A DNA stretch of 64,000 nucleotides from assembly GCF_030272615.1 (NCBI RefSeq), contig NC_081405.1:650580920-650644919 (forward strand), given 5' to 3'. The stretch is from Cryptomeria japonica. Its lineage: Eukaryota; Streptophyta; Pinopsida; Cupressales; Cupressaceae. Positions 34,085 through 46,649 of this stretch are shown one piece after another. The translations under genes and the position numbers were made by a program. Within the stretch, counting starts at the first letter, position 1. Each line of letters starts with the position of its first letter. The notes beneath the pieces are model-generated. The model was not told the DNA's origin. It did no database searches and worked only from the letters and a program-made list of their open reading frames with translations.

Positions 34085-36950
34085 GTTGTAGATTGTACCA
34101 ATTGGGGTTGTTCTGGTGGAAGATGTTAGGTCTTACATCCATGTCAAGATGGAAGAATTTGGTCATTATGGAACGATGCTAGATCTGTGGATTGAGAAGT
34201 TGGCTAATGAGCGCAGCCAGGTAAAACTAGAATTTTCTAACCTAGTCCAAAAGAATTTGAACACATGGAATAATTTTCCTAATTTATGTCCTTATGACAA
34301 GTGGTTCAAGCTAGCGATGAGAAGGTTTCATGATGGTATTCTCTGGTTAGACCAAACACACATGATAACCAAGGATGTAATGAAGGCCATAACAGGTCTG
34401 AGTGAGTTCGGTGGAATTCTTAGGCCAAAACCTACCAAGAATAAGATTGTTAATTTGTTATGGACTTGAGTGGTGCTACATTTGACAAATGCTCCTTGGC
34501 AATTTGATAATATCAGGAATCCAATGGTTAAGTACCTGTCAATGATGGTCAGAAATAAAATCTATTTCACAAACAGGTAAAATTCTATTTCAGCCACTGC
34601 AATTCTCATGGCATATGAAATGGTGGAATTGAACAAGGATTTCAACCTCTATGAAATATTTTGTTAGTATTTTTTGGAAAATTTTGTTCAATGTAGAGAG
34701 AAGAAACACTCATTCAAGTTCAGAACCCTTTCCCTGTGCATCCTATTCTATTTCATGCAAGCATTGCCCAGTCATGGTAGGTTTTATTGTCACCGAACAT
34801 TTTGGTAGCCCATCGCATCGCAAACAAACTTCAAGGATTCATTAATGAAAAGATAAGAGAGGAAGAGTTTGCAGCTTTCCTTGTCGTCTTTCAGATGAAT
34901 ATGCAGAACAAAGACAAAATTCTGAAGGAAATTATTTCCAAGTATAAAAATGGCATTATGTTTGTGATTATGATGAATAAATGCTATATGGAAGCGGTGG
35001 TGCCCAAAAAATTTTGGGTTCCTTCATTCGGATATGAGGTGACACCTGATATACTTGAAGGTGCAACCAAGGTACTTTTGGAAAGTATAATTGATGAATC
35101 TCAGGAATGATTTGGGACTGCAGATGAGAAATCTTTGCAGGTCTAGATGGAACGAACTTAGAAGGACTGCGAGAAGGCAGTGAAAAAGGTAATTCAAGAA
35201 TCCTTGGATAAAGAAAAGATAATTGAAGAAGAAATCTCTTAAGTTAGGCATTCTGGAAGGCTTGATGCATCTAGAATAGTTAAAGTTGTTTAGAAATAGC
35301 TTCCCTCGTCGAGCTCTCCGAAGAAGAATATTGAAATCAAGAGGAAGATCATTGTTTTAGAATCTAAGGAAGAGGATGAAGCAAAGCAATACCTGATACA
35401 TTTCCAAAAATCCAAAGGGAAGAAGGTCAAGAAGTTGCTCGATGCAAAAAGTTTGTGTGAATCTCTTGCTCAAGGCACAAGTCCAAGTGAGGTAGGTAAT
35501 CTGTTTGATGATGCTAATGTTGAAGATCAAAATAGTATAGTTAAAGCCTTTATAATGTATTGTGTAAAGTATGATACTACAATTGATCAGTTTAGGAACA
35601 TTGTTCCAAATGAATTATATGAGGATCTTATGAGAATCAAACAATTTTTTAGAGAAGAGGAACGAGCCATTAAAGATCATGTATTTGAGTTAGTCGGTTG
35701 AGCCCTCTCTCAAGATAATAAGGCCACTTTGATTGAAGAATGCAAAACTAAGTTAAAAACCAAGAAAACTCTAGAAGATCTCATGCTTGGTGAGCCCAAT
35801 GCCAAAGAAAAACTTCAGAATGAGATTATGAAAACTATTATGATGATTGCAAAGAACCTTTGTTTATTCCCCTTTGATTCCGGCATCACCACCAATATGT
35901 CTGAAGATGTGCATGTTGTTGCCCCTGAAGATAAAGGTAATCACTCTATTAATCTTGTCAATGGCCCAATAGATGATGTGTCCATCATGGAGAATACTAT
36001 GGATAATGTTATGAGCAACAGTATGGATATTCTCAGAACCTTTGAAGTCCCTCCAGTCAACTTTGAGTCCAACAAGGGCAAAGAGATTGAAGTTTCCACT
36101 GATAATCAAATATCTGATAAGGATGAAAGGAATATACTCAAGCTTGAATGCAATATGCCTTTAGAAGTTAAGGCAAATAATCTGGCTAAAGAGTCTAGCA
36201 TGCAGGTATCTATAATTGGTACCAATTCTGGTTCATCCGAAGATGTTTGGAAGAAGATATTATTTACTCCTTTAATTCTCCCACCTATTACATTCTCTAT
36301 GCAATTAGTTGACTTTTCTAATGTTGATCTGGTGCAAAAACTTGAGATTGGATAAGCATTCATTTCCTCTACTAGGCAAGATTTTCCGAAGAATAACAAG
36401 ATTATTGAAGATCTGTTGATAGCACTTCATGTTGCAGTTCCTGAATGTCAATTGGATCCGAACACTCCCAATGCAGAAAAATGAAAGATGTTGATTAGTT
36501 TGTTGTGTAGTCATGTTGAGAAAATAAGAAATAAATATGAAAAGGACAAAGCTAATGACAAAGAAAAACTCTTATAGGAATTCAAGGCTAAATGTGAATT
36601 TCAGCACGTCTTCAACTTTCTCAGCTTATCTCTCAAGGCCACTCTTATTTAGAAAATGGTGATATATTATTTGCTTTCAGTCTTCAGTGGTCGGATGCCA
36701 CCCAAAGTATCAAAGAGGATATGAACATCATTGAAGATAAGATCTAGTAGGCTCAGGCCAATTTTAAACTATTTAAGGATTTATTTGGCTCCAGAAAGTC
36801 AAAGATTGAGGAACTTCATGATAGTATATGAGCTACAGCAGCAAAGGGACAATATCATTATTCCCTTAAGTAAGCTAAGAGACTTGAGCAATGAAAGTGT
36901 TTCCTTTATGAACCAAGCCCTCTCTTGTGCCACCCAGTTCTCATACTTTG
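34085..36950 (+). pseudogene. NA2 ORF2: conserved large protein of unknown function
   Basis: Conserved blocks occur in order: VEDVRSYIHVKMEEFG (34120), RRFHDGILWLDQ and ITKDVMKAITGL (34325-34400), a degraded middle with LMAYEMV (34610), YKNGIMFVIMMNK (34940) and FGYEVTPDILEGATK (35027-35070). After frameshifts come a Lys-rich part (KRKI, KGKKVKK, near 35340-35440), then an acidic and helical C-terminal part (35435-36355). The stops are again largely TAG or TGA replacing Gln or Arg. The NA2 tail is less like the other two copies than the core is. No enzymatic motif recognised. Confidence 0.68.
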
Positions 36951-37323
36951 ATCTCGGTTCCATTCATGAGAGAAAACAAGTGCATGCATCCCTATTGGTG
37001 CATATCGAGTTTCTGACAGAAGTTATTTCTCACTAGGACAAGCACAAGGACGCTTTGACCGTTGACGCTCAAAATCTTAAGCAATCCTCTGAAAGTCAGT
37101 GGTTGTCCCTGTTAGGGGGAGTTTCAGTTTTCATTTCGCACTATTTCTAACTTTTTTTTTTACCCTTTGTCATTGTTGTCAAAGGAGGAGGAGTAGGAAT
37201 TGTGTTGACAATGGGTGTTTATTATCTTATTTCTTATGTAAAAAGATAGTTGGTATTTCTATTATTATTTCAGCAAACTTACACTATATAACTTATATTG
37301 TCATCAATGACAAAGGGGGAGAT

Positions 37324-38211
37324 TGTTGGCCTATTTGTCATTGTTGTCATTGATGTTGTGAATATCATATGTTATCTGGCATGTATGTATGTGGTTTGGT
37401 CTAAAAAGTTTGCTTCATGTATGCAATATTTATTTATTATGTGTGCACAGGTTTGATATTCAACTTTGCCAATAGTGGGTACGTTCTTATCCGAATATGA
37501 TGATAGCACATGTCTCAAGATGATTTAGATATGGTCCTATCTGAATGTGCTGGAAAGCGTGGTCTACTAGTCTACTTGTTGTTTAATGCACTTGATGGAA
37601 GTTGACACTGCATAAAGATACTTCGATTTCTATAGCGTGTGAATAAGTCTAGTCTCGCCCCTTCTAGTTGAGCCGACTTGTCAATCAGTTTGGTGCGGAT
37701 ATATATTGTCATGAGTATCATGTGTTAGGAGCATGGTTGTTGAAAAACAGTTATTTTTATGTACTACATGCGAAAAAGACTGTGGTTGTATATTGTGTGC
37801 AAATCAAGCATAACAAATATATGAGACGACTTATGTACTTCAAAGGAACTATAATCTATGCATATGTCAGATGCAATTTCAACAGTTCATTTTTTGTATA
37901 TATCATAATCAAGTTGTAAGCCCCTCTTTTGTATTTTGGACAGTGAGTCCAACTGGCAATGAGTCGAATCGGCAGTAAGCCACCCCCTGTACTGTGTAAC
38001 CAATTACATATTACACTCTTCCTGAGAGTATTATTTCACCGTGGTTTTTCCCATATTGAGTTTTCCATGTACAACATCTGATGTTATGTGGTATGCCTCT
38101 ATTTTATTCATTGCATTTAAATTATGTTATGTGATTGGTTACTTAGAAGTTTAAATAAGTTCACAGGAATGCTGATTCACCCCTCCCTTCTTAGTATTTT
38201 GTTATTCAACA
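37324..38211 (+). repeat. NA2 3' LTR
   Basis: 888 bp starting TGTTGGCC next to the purine tract CAAAGGGGGAGAT and ending in TTCAACA. The box GTGGTTTTTCCC...GAGTTTTCCATGTAC lies at 38041-38073, and GATTCACCCCTCCCTTCTTAGT at 38174-38195. The 5' LTR is missing, so no target duplication can be tested. Confidence 0.82.
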
Positions 38212-39420
38212 AAGGGTACCCATCATATGTTAGCTTTAAGAGAGGAGCCAGAATCAACCCAACAAACCCCATAAATAAGGGTATGCAATCATTATTTTAT
38301 TATTACTACAATTGTTGTATTTCAATTAGTTATTGTTGTTGTCGCAACATATTGTAATATATATTCAAACCCATTTAATATAAGGAAATTTTTTGGAGTT
38401 TATTCTCCCTTTTTGGCTTCATATATAATCTAGATTCTAAATGTTAACATGTAAATTTGAATGAAAAATCTAAATTTATATAAGATTTAACTTAACTATA
38501 TAAATCTAAAAATTATTTGATTAAAATAATAGTTAGGGTTATTACAACTTTACCTTTCATAAATGCAAGACTATAAAAAGAAATTATTTCATACTTGTTT
38601 TTTAGTTGCTATCTAAATCTAAATTTTGATATTTATTTTTGTCAAAAATATAATAATATAGGTCATGATCATTTTAATAATATTCAAATTTGATTGTAAT
38701 TGAATCTTAGATATCCAAATAATATTTTTAGAAGAAATCTTTTTTTTTGCCCAAAATATAGTTGTGAAATGGAATTAAAATGACATACAACCACCACACC
38801 ACAATTTAAAACAAATAAATATAACATTCCACCAAACCAAAATTCAATACAAATAAATATAACACAAAAGAACAATATACTATTTAATATTAATATTAAT
38901 TATTGAGGTGTCTTTAAGTAGCCAAAACAATAACTACTTAAAATCCAATGTTATATATTATTTAAAATCTGTGAATAAGTGAAATTAACCTATGATACAT
39001 TTCCCCTATTCATTTTATTTTAAAAAAACACAATTCTCACAAATAATGAACCTTTAAATATTCCCTCACAAAATTGAAAAGTTGATATAGTACGTGAAAC
39101 ATAAATCACTCTTTCCAAAGTGTCCGAGGAATATAGTACGGACATAATATAAATAAAAAATAAAATCCTAAGATACCTTAGTCGTTAAGTTAATTCAAAA
39201 GTTTTACAATAAAAAATATGTATAGCCTGTTCCACAAACTTTAAATAAAAAAACACTTTATAGAAAGTGAATGAATGTAAAGTTTCCAAGCGAGTGGAGA
39301 TTCTTGCTTGTTCGAACACAAAGCTGTGGAATAACTTTCTTAAGGTTAATATGAATTTGAACACTCATTTTATCTTAAACTGTATCATACAATGGCTAAT
39401 ATTTTTTTTTAGTAAAAAAT

Positions 39421-39480
39421 TGTTTAGTTAATATATGAGTTATAACATATTGTTTAGTTAATACATGAGTTATAAAATAA
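39421..39480. repeat. 30-bp tandem duplication
   Basis: TGTTTAGTTAATATATGAGT and a following TATAAcatat is repeated at once with two to three changes (39421-39450 and 39451-39480). Confidence 0.8.
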
Positions 39481-40222
39481 TAATTAATATGTTCAAAATT
39501 TAACATCATATATTTATATAATACACTCATTTTTATAGCTTTAATTCTAAATTTAACAATCTTTAACCCTTATCTAAGTTTTACACTAACCTAAGTCAGG
39601 GAGTCCAACCCAAGACCTTGAGGAGCAAACCCAAGATTCAAGCCAACTCTGCTAGTCGGCAGGGGCTTTGTAATATTAATTCTTATTATTATAATATTTT
39701 TGAAATTAAATTCAATAATAATAATTATTAATTAATTTTATATATTTAAAAAATAATTTATATATTATTATAATAATAATTTACAAATCATTATTGCTTA
39801 CAATTTCATACTTAGTGCTCTCTTTTGAAGTTTAGAGAGGAAAGAAAATAAAAATCTAACTATATTAAAACCCTTAAAATAATATAAGATTATGGAGGAA
39901 GAAAAAAAAAATTGAATAAAGGGGGAATTTTTGACATAACTAGAATGACATGATGCATTTTTTATGGCATAGATGGTGTGTTTTTTATAGCATAGATGGT
40001 GGTCAAAAATTTGAAAATAATTACCAAGAGTTGGTGAATAGATCAATGGAAAGACTAAATTTTGTCTAATAATTTAGGTAAAATTTGTTAAATCATTGTG
40101 AAGAAAAATATACCAATAAACTTAAAAAATACGCATGTAGACTTTAGAATAAGAAAATAAATTTTAAAAACATAAAATTCAAATATTATTTTTAATAACC
40201 AATCAAATGCAAAACAAATTTT

Positions 40223-40425
40223 ATATACATACATACATGTATATATGTATGTATGTATGTATATACATATACACACGTATATATACGTGTATATATGTAT
40301 ATACATGTATATATACGTGTATATATATGTATATATACATACATATACATATACATACATATACATGTATGTGTATACATATATACATGTGTATATATAT
40401 ATACATATATATATATATACATTTA
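40223..40425. repeat. TATACATA/TATACGTG microsatellite
   Basis: About 200 bp of alternating purine-pyrimidine sequence made of TATA, CATA, TGTA and CGTG units. It opens all frames into Tyr/Ile/His repeats, which are artefacts. The sequence is largely self-complementary and could form cruciform or Z-DNA. Confidence 0.92.
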
Positions 40426-41294
40426 TATTTGTTTATTTAATGTGTAAAATAAATTTGAAATGAAAATTTAAACATACTAAAGATTTAGCCAATTAGAATG
40501 GAGAAAAGTAATTCTACAATTTAGAAACTTAAAAATCATGTATCTTGACTTTTTTTTTTAAATTAAAAATATCAATGACTTACCAAGTGGGTGAGAAAGG
40601 ATAGTTATTTAATTGTGTCCAAAACTCTTTCAATTAGAAGCTTTCATCCATTAATTCATCAATGAAAATTAAGAGGTTTTTGTCTTCTAATTTAAGATCT
40701 CCATGAATTTCATATTACTAAACCACAATCCACACTCCATAAGGAATAATAATTTGATATAAAAAATGTATTTAATATACTTCCTTCTTTTTTATTTCTC
40801 TTATATAGTTTATTTTCCTCATAAACTTAACTCTTAATGAGGCCTCTTCACTTTTGATAAATTAAATTTGAATTTAATTCGAACTTGTTATAATTTAATC
40901 ACTCTTGACTGAAATTGCAAGTACCTTCCCTTTTAAATTTAAGAGTTACATTAAATTATATTATTTATTATTATTATAATTTTTAAAGGGTACATTACAA
41001 TCCACTCTTCCCGGAACATTTTATTGAAGAAAATTTGATGCACATAAGACTTAGGTAGTTATCTTTTAATATTAGATTTTTGTTAGCATTCAATGGTTGG
41101 AATTTTGACAGACATTGCCAATGGATCTAGCGAGTAATCTTTATTAAGTTGTCAAATTACTAAGGATTAATTGGAGGCCATTATAATGGTACCAATCTAG
41201 CTCTATGAAAGAGAAATCAACCATATGATGCATAAAACTTATTTCATTTAAATGAAATAAGAAATTAATATGGTAAGTAGGGAGGGAAAAACTC

Positions 41295-41324
41295 TTATGG
41301 GGAAGTTCTTATGGGGAAGTTCTT
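41295..41324. repeat. Short tandem duplication of TTATGGGGAAGTTC
   Basis: A 14-bp unit, TTATGGGGAAGTTC, occurs twice in a row, about 50 bases left of the 100-bp duplication. Confidence 0.8.
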
Positions 41325-41370
41325 ACAATAAATTGGTAAAGAAAATTGATGCAATAATAGATATGTTAAG

Positions 41371-41572
41371 TCAATGCTCCACATGAAGCAAAATAATATG
41401 AATGCTATAAAAAATTGGGAAAAAAGTTCATGTGAGGAAATCATAACGCCCAATACAAGATGGCACATAGTCAATGCTCCACATGAAGCAAAATAATATG
41501 AATGCTATAAAAAAAAATTGGAAAAAAAGTTCATGTGAGGAAATCATAACGCCCAATACAAGATGGCACATA
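41371..41572. repeat. 100-bp tandem duplication
   Basis: The unit starting TCAATGCTCCACATGAAGC and ending AAGATGGCACATA occurs at 41371-41470 and again at 41471 to about 41572. The copies differ mainly in two poly-A run lengths, so the event is recent. Confidence 0.92.
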
Positions 41573-44069
41573 TGTAGATTAAAAAAATCTTTTGAAATCC
41601 AAAAGGCCATGTCTTACACAAATTTCATGAAACCCTCCTATAATGTCATAGAAAGCATAAACTAAGGCAAATGTTCCTAACACAAGTTTTATGCCAATGA
41701 CTATGGTCAAGCCTTCTATCATACCTAATAGGAACCCATCAAGTGTATGCACTCCACAAGTTCAAGCTCCAATAGGAGATTTGAGCACTACTAGAAATAG
41801 CATTATAAGTAATGTTTTGAAGTTAAATAACGCACAAGTTCAAACTCAATTGCAATGTGCTCCCTTTGCAATTATACATTCCTTTTCTCATGATCAGCTT
41901 GTCTGTGGTAAGTCTCAAATAGTGGATGGAGACCATCATTTATCAAAAGGGCAGCCCCAAGCATCCAATTCTATATCAATATCTTCCCTGGGCAAGTCTT
42001 TTCCATGGCTAATCATTATAATATCATATCTCAATAATTTGTTGGTCCTCAGAAAGCAGCGGGACCTAACTAAGAATGGAAGCCAAAATCAGCAAATCAA
42101 ACTACAAGCATTAGTCCTAATATAATAAATACATCCATTATTAACATTAGTGTTTCTGAATTTAGCAGATTACCTTCTCCATCATCAAATTATGTGAAGA
42201 TTCAAAATGCAACTGCCAAATTACATAAAAAGTTAAAAAAGATAAAATGTTCAAGATGATCACCCTTTGTTATCATGCCAACTTAGCTTCAAGTTTCTGA
42301 AATTGAGCTTATAGGTCTTAGTTTTGGATCAGGGATTGAACATTATAAATTTGAAAGATCAACTTGGAATCTCGATATCTTAAAAAAACTCACTCAAATG
42401 AAGTAGAAATTTTATATATATATATATACCCACTCCAAAACGTGGAACTAAAAACACCTGCATGTTAGTAGAAAAGTTAAAATTTTAGATTTCCTGTCAT
42501 GACTCTTACCTGGTCCTAGATGTCTTATTTGGGAACATAAATGAGGCATGGTGTTTCTTGATTTTATCTTTTGGCCCTTCTGGAGCATATGGCTACTTTT
42601 TTTGGTCTAACTATATAAAAGGGCAAAATAAAATTCCTGATAAGACCCTTAACTGTCAATCAAACACAAGATAATTCCCATACAGAGAAACAAACATCTC
42701 AATGTATTTCAGGATTTACAAAGGTTTCATTATCATTCAATTTCAATGAAATTTACTAGCACTCAGAATAGCTTCCCCAGAAAAAGCATCGTACAGAAAG
42801 TACTGAAAAAATTAACTCATCCAAGTTCCCAGCAACGAAAAACAGGTAAAACTTTCTGCAAAATACAAATTGAATACTAATACCAGTCAAGTACATTTGG
42901 TAACTAAAAATGGCATTTGGCCATTCCAATGTTTGACAAAAATATCTTAGGTACAGAACTACAAGAAAGTCACTCTTACTAAAACAATAAAGGTAATGCT
43001 AAGTTGCACAAAATCCACCAAATTAAATACAAAACTGAGAACATAGATGATTATTCAAATCAAAATAAATACAAACCATCATATTACTCTTCATTGGGAG
43101 CATCGATATCATCAGCTGATTTGTTAGAACCAAAAGCAGCACATCAACATCACTAAAGGTTCAGTAAGGTTTGTTCTTCCAAAATTACCTTTTTTAATTT
43201 GAAGTGGCAGGTTTCCTTGGGTTGCCCAAGGGTCCTATCCCACGCCTGCATATTTGGCCCAAAATGTCTGAAAGTACCTAGGCAAAATCCCCAAGCCTAG
43301 GGCAGGGCCCTGGCCATACACATCCAGACTGTTCTGAGTTTGACCAGGGTACTGGGCAAACCCAATATCATAGCAAATTACGATGGATAATATTGCCATG
43401 AATCATTGTCAGGAACTGTGAACAGATCTTTAGAAAAACAAAAATATCAATAATCTAAAAACTATTCTTAAAAATTGAGAAAAATACCACAAATAAAGCC
43501 TGTATGTGGATATAAATCCCAAGTCATCTATAATCTTCAAGAAAAAATTCCTATCAAGAGAATACAAAAACAACCATGTTTATGGGAGGTTTGACAGAAT
43601 ATTTATCCATAGCCTAAAATTGGGACAAATCATTCGTCTACTAGTACCTAGAAAATATACAAGTGAATAAACATTGTACAAAAAGACTGAAACGTAGCGA
43701 TACAACTTCCAGTATGGAATGAGGTGATCAATAATTCTGCCAAAAACTAAAATCCTAAAAATTTAGACAAGCTTATCTTGTGGTGAAATTTACAAGGCAC
43801 AAAAGAAGTGCAATGCAAAATACTAAGAGCACTGTTTAAAAATCCTTTCAATCTCACTTTGATCTTCAGATACAAATAGGTGCCCTTATGTTTGCATCAT
43901 GTGTACTCCAAAATATGCAAGCAAATCTGTTAAAAAGACTTTTTTTTCTAGCAATTTCAATACGATACAAAATTCTACTTGTCACCTCCCTTCATTGGTT
44001 TTTCTCTTTTCACAATATTGTTAATTACTTCTCTCTTGTTGCTGCCACTTTATTTCTGTTGCTTTAATT

Positions 44070-46649
44070 TCATTCCAAAACCATTATTTGCAATTTCTCA
44101 TTCAGCTCTGCATTTTCCTTCACACTAACCTTGTTCTTATCTTCTTGTTCCTGATCGGTGTTTGGTTCCTCCTGTTTTGAATTTTCCTTCACACTATTGT
44201 TCTTATCTTCCTGTTGCTGCTCGGTGTTTGGTTCCTCCTGCTTTGGATTTTCCTTCAAACTAATCTTGTTCTTATCTTCTTGTTGCTGCTCGGTGCTTGG
44301 TTCCTCCTGGTTTGAATTTTCTTCCCTTCCTTCCCTAAAGCATTCTTTCAACTTTGCCAATGCTGATTGGTGCTTCTTGCCAAAAAAATGTTTCTCAAGA
44401 ACGGCTTCTGTTTTGCAGTCAACACAACAGACTGCACACCATCCTTGTCGTTTGAACAATCCTGATATGGGAGACCTTGAGCCAAACTGCTGTAACTTCT
44501 TATTGAACTTGGGCTGCAATATCTGTACTAACATATGTCATATATAAAAATAAATAAGCATCCAGATTTCTTTATATGGATGTGACAGTGTCTGAATTGC
44601 AATACTAAATATGGTTTTCAATGTCAATATGAAATTTGGAGAAAAAAGGATTGAAACTATGATGTAGCATTGACCTTCAAAGCACTTAGTATGTACTTCA
44701 AATAGACAGTAATGAAACACTCTGACCATTAAAGCCGTCCTTTTCTCTCTATTGTATCAGTTCTTGTTAAAATACTTATAACCTGAAATGCAAACTGAAA
44801 TGGAGCGAAGAAATCATGTGCCAATTTCTCAATAAAAGAAAAATAATCAGTATAGGCTTATAACTAAAATCTAATCATAATAACTTTTCCAAAAATTAAG
44901 TGTAGAGGTTTTTTTGAATTCTTTTTACAAGTTTGTAATTCTCATAAATTTATAATTGATAACAATTGTATTCATACCACTTTCTTTATCAGGTTCTTCC
45001 CAGATATACACTTGTCTAAAATAATTAATAAGCGTTTCTCCCAAATTTTTCAATAAAAAATAACAGAAGTGATATTTATATAAAAGATTGGATGTTTTAC
45101 AATGTAATACTTTCTCTGGAATATAAAATTACCAGAAAAGGAAAATGGTGATAAATTGTCCTGAACACATCCGTCAGAAGAAATGTTTTGCTAAGAAGCA
45201 AGAAAAACTATCTTAAGAATGAAAAGAAAGAAGCCCCTAACCATTCTGTAAACTTCAGTGAATGTGTCATTCAGAGATGCCATATCCATCAATATGAAAC
45301 CCTAATTGAACTATAAAGGATGTATGCAAGACGTCATAAATAACACAATCAAGTTTTGCAATTTACAATGAGCACGGGACAAAACATATTATTCCCTGCA
45401 AATTAATCCAATTTCCCTTTCGGAACATCAAGAATATTTCCGGTTAGCTGTTTTGTTGGGGAAAGCCCACAAATACTGTGCTGAACACAGATTCAGGCTT
45501 TTCATCCCATTGACATTTTTGGCTCCAAAAGAGTACAATGTTCAATCATAAATGAAGTCATCCCAGAAGCAATTTCGACAGCCCTAATGAGGTCAGGTGG
45601 CAAATCACTGCAACTTCCATAGCAGAGCTCCGGAATCAATCCTCGGCCAAAGGCTACCCTACGAGGGAAGTGAACAAATAAAAAGATTTTGTGCACTGCA
45701 AGTTGCTTGGATTAACGCCTCACGGTAGGAGCAAATGCTTATATATTTAAGACCCAGTTGATTCCAGGGAAATGAGGAAACTTAGAAATGTAAGAAATGG
45801 AACTTGCAGGTGAAAGGTAGGATCAGTCATTTTTCGGGGTAACTTTTTTACTCCCATGCTACAGAAGGAGAGGGCAACGTGTCACTTGAATTCGTGTAGC
45901 AAGACAACCTTTAGAACTTTAAGGGTTTACAGGGCTAAGGCTTTCTTCTCACAATTAGTGTACTGTGATTAGGTGTAAACCCCAATTTATTGGAATACAC
46001 TAGTTCCGGAAGTATTCTAGCATTTGGGTTTTGAGACTCGCCAGGTCGAAACAGAAGAAACGTCAAAAAAACATGCTGATAAATTTATCTTGATGAAGTC
46101 TGAGGGGTTGTGTAAACATTGAAACGATGAGATTTTGTATTCATGGGAAAAAAACATTTGTAATAAGGTCACTGGAGCCAGATTACTGCAGTTGCGGGAA
46201 AAATTTATAAGTCTCCTTCCATGTGAAGGGCTGGTGAGAAAACCCAATTTCGTAAGAAGAGGAGTAGCAGCTAGGAGAACCCAATTTCGCTCTAATTGTA
46301 AGTTTTTTGTATATAACAAAGAACCCACAAGCTAGAAAGGACTGTTTTACCCACCCAGACAAAGAATCTCTAAACTTTTAACTGTTGAACATAAGTGAAG
46401 TATCAATTCATATCACACGAAAAAGAAGAGCACAATAAGGGGGCAAATGAAGAAGGAGGTAAAAGACGGAACCTGTGTCTGTAATGAAGGAGATTGCAAA
46501 AGCAATTGATGAAGTCTTTCTCTGAAGCCAATTTCCTGCTCTGCAAGTACAAGGTGATATTGTTGAGTGAGCTCCCTTTGAATAAGAAAGTAGTCTTCAC
46601 TTGAATGTAAACATGGCGGAGGAACGGCTGAATAATCTCCGTAATCCAT
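44070..46649 (-). CDS. U1-type C2H2 zinc-finger protein gene, two exons
   Basis: Exon 1 (46649-46473) starts MDYGDYSAVPPP and ends at CAG before a GTTCCG donor. Exon 2 (about 44522-44070) follows a CAG acceptor, and the junction keeps phase. The joined protein has an N-terminal Gln/Leu-rich helical part (LTQQYHLVLAEQEIGFRERL). A conserved GSRSPISGLFKRQGW leads into a finger at 44438-44370: WCAVC-x12-H-x5-H (C-x2-C-x12-H-x5-H), the zf-met/U1 type that binds RNA or double-stranded RNA. A Gln/Glu/Lys-rich tail of three repeats ends at a stop by 44070. Host genes of this style are typically nuclear RNA-binding proteins; that role is inferred. Length about 210 residues. The intron of about 1.95 kb may hold more exons. 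This is the clearest non-transposon gene here. Confidence 0.62.
44110..44330 (-). repeat. Coding tandem repeat of 66-69 bp in the zinc-finger gene
   Basis: Two full units (44158-44223, 66 bp; 44224-44292, 69 bp) and partial ones on each side encode KQEEPNTEQQQEDKNK-type repeats of 22-23 residues. Indels are multiples of three, so the frame is kept, which supports a translated gene. Confidence 0.85.
45511..45658 (-). CDS. Unrecognised candidate exon
   Basis: On the minus strand a pyrimidine-rich tract with an AG end (complement of 45659-45680) is followed by an open stretch of about 48 codons (VAFGRGLIPELCYG, then LPPDLIRAVEIASG) that stops after SMG. Its composition is less AT-rich than the surroundings. 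In the phase set by exon 1 of the zinc-finger gene it reads into a stop, so it does not fit that gene as drawn. It may be an exon of another transcript or a gene fragment. Confidence 0.25.

Larger units (their letters stand above)
34085..38211 (+). mobile_element. NA2: 3' part of a second NA-type element
   Basis: Homology to ORF2 of NA1 and NA3 starts at about 34100 (VPIGVVLVEDVR). No ORF1, PBS or 5' LTR precedes it, so the copy is 5'-truncated. The body runs through ORF2, a 3' region with purine tracts (37112, 37180, 37312) and a 3' LTR (37324-38211, TGTTGG...TTCAACA). The copia-like shared LTR boxes are present. Confidence 0.82.
38212..44069. other. AT-rich intergenic DNA, no gene recognised
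   Basis: Mostly AT-rich sequence with microsatellites and short tandem duplications (listed separately). An open frame at 41691-42125 (144 codons, plus) has no recognisable motif and probably arose by chance or from an old mobile element. No LTR, PBS or pol motif was seen. It forms the left flank of the zinc-finger gene. Confidence 0.6.

Noticed and set aside
39596-39665. tRNA- or SINE-like segment with a TTCAAGCC box
   Set aside because: No paired box A at the correct distance, no cloverleaf and no poly-A tail found by eye.
40088-40463. Several overlapping Tyr/Ile/His-rich ORFs on both strands
   Set aside because: All arise from the TATACATA microsatellite; open frames in all directions show that they are not genes.
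41691-42125. Plus-strand ORF of 144 codons
   Set aside because: No motif or neighbour supports it and composition matches the AT-rich flank; kept only as a note in the intergenic entry.
44158-44547. Plus-strand Cys/Ser/Phe-rich ORF
   Set aside because: It mirrors the zinc-finger exon and its repeat on the opposite strand; the finger motif and repeat logic support the minus strand.
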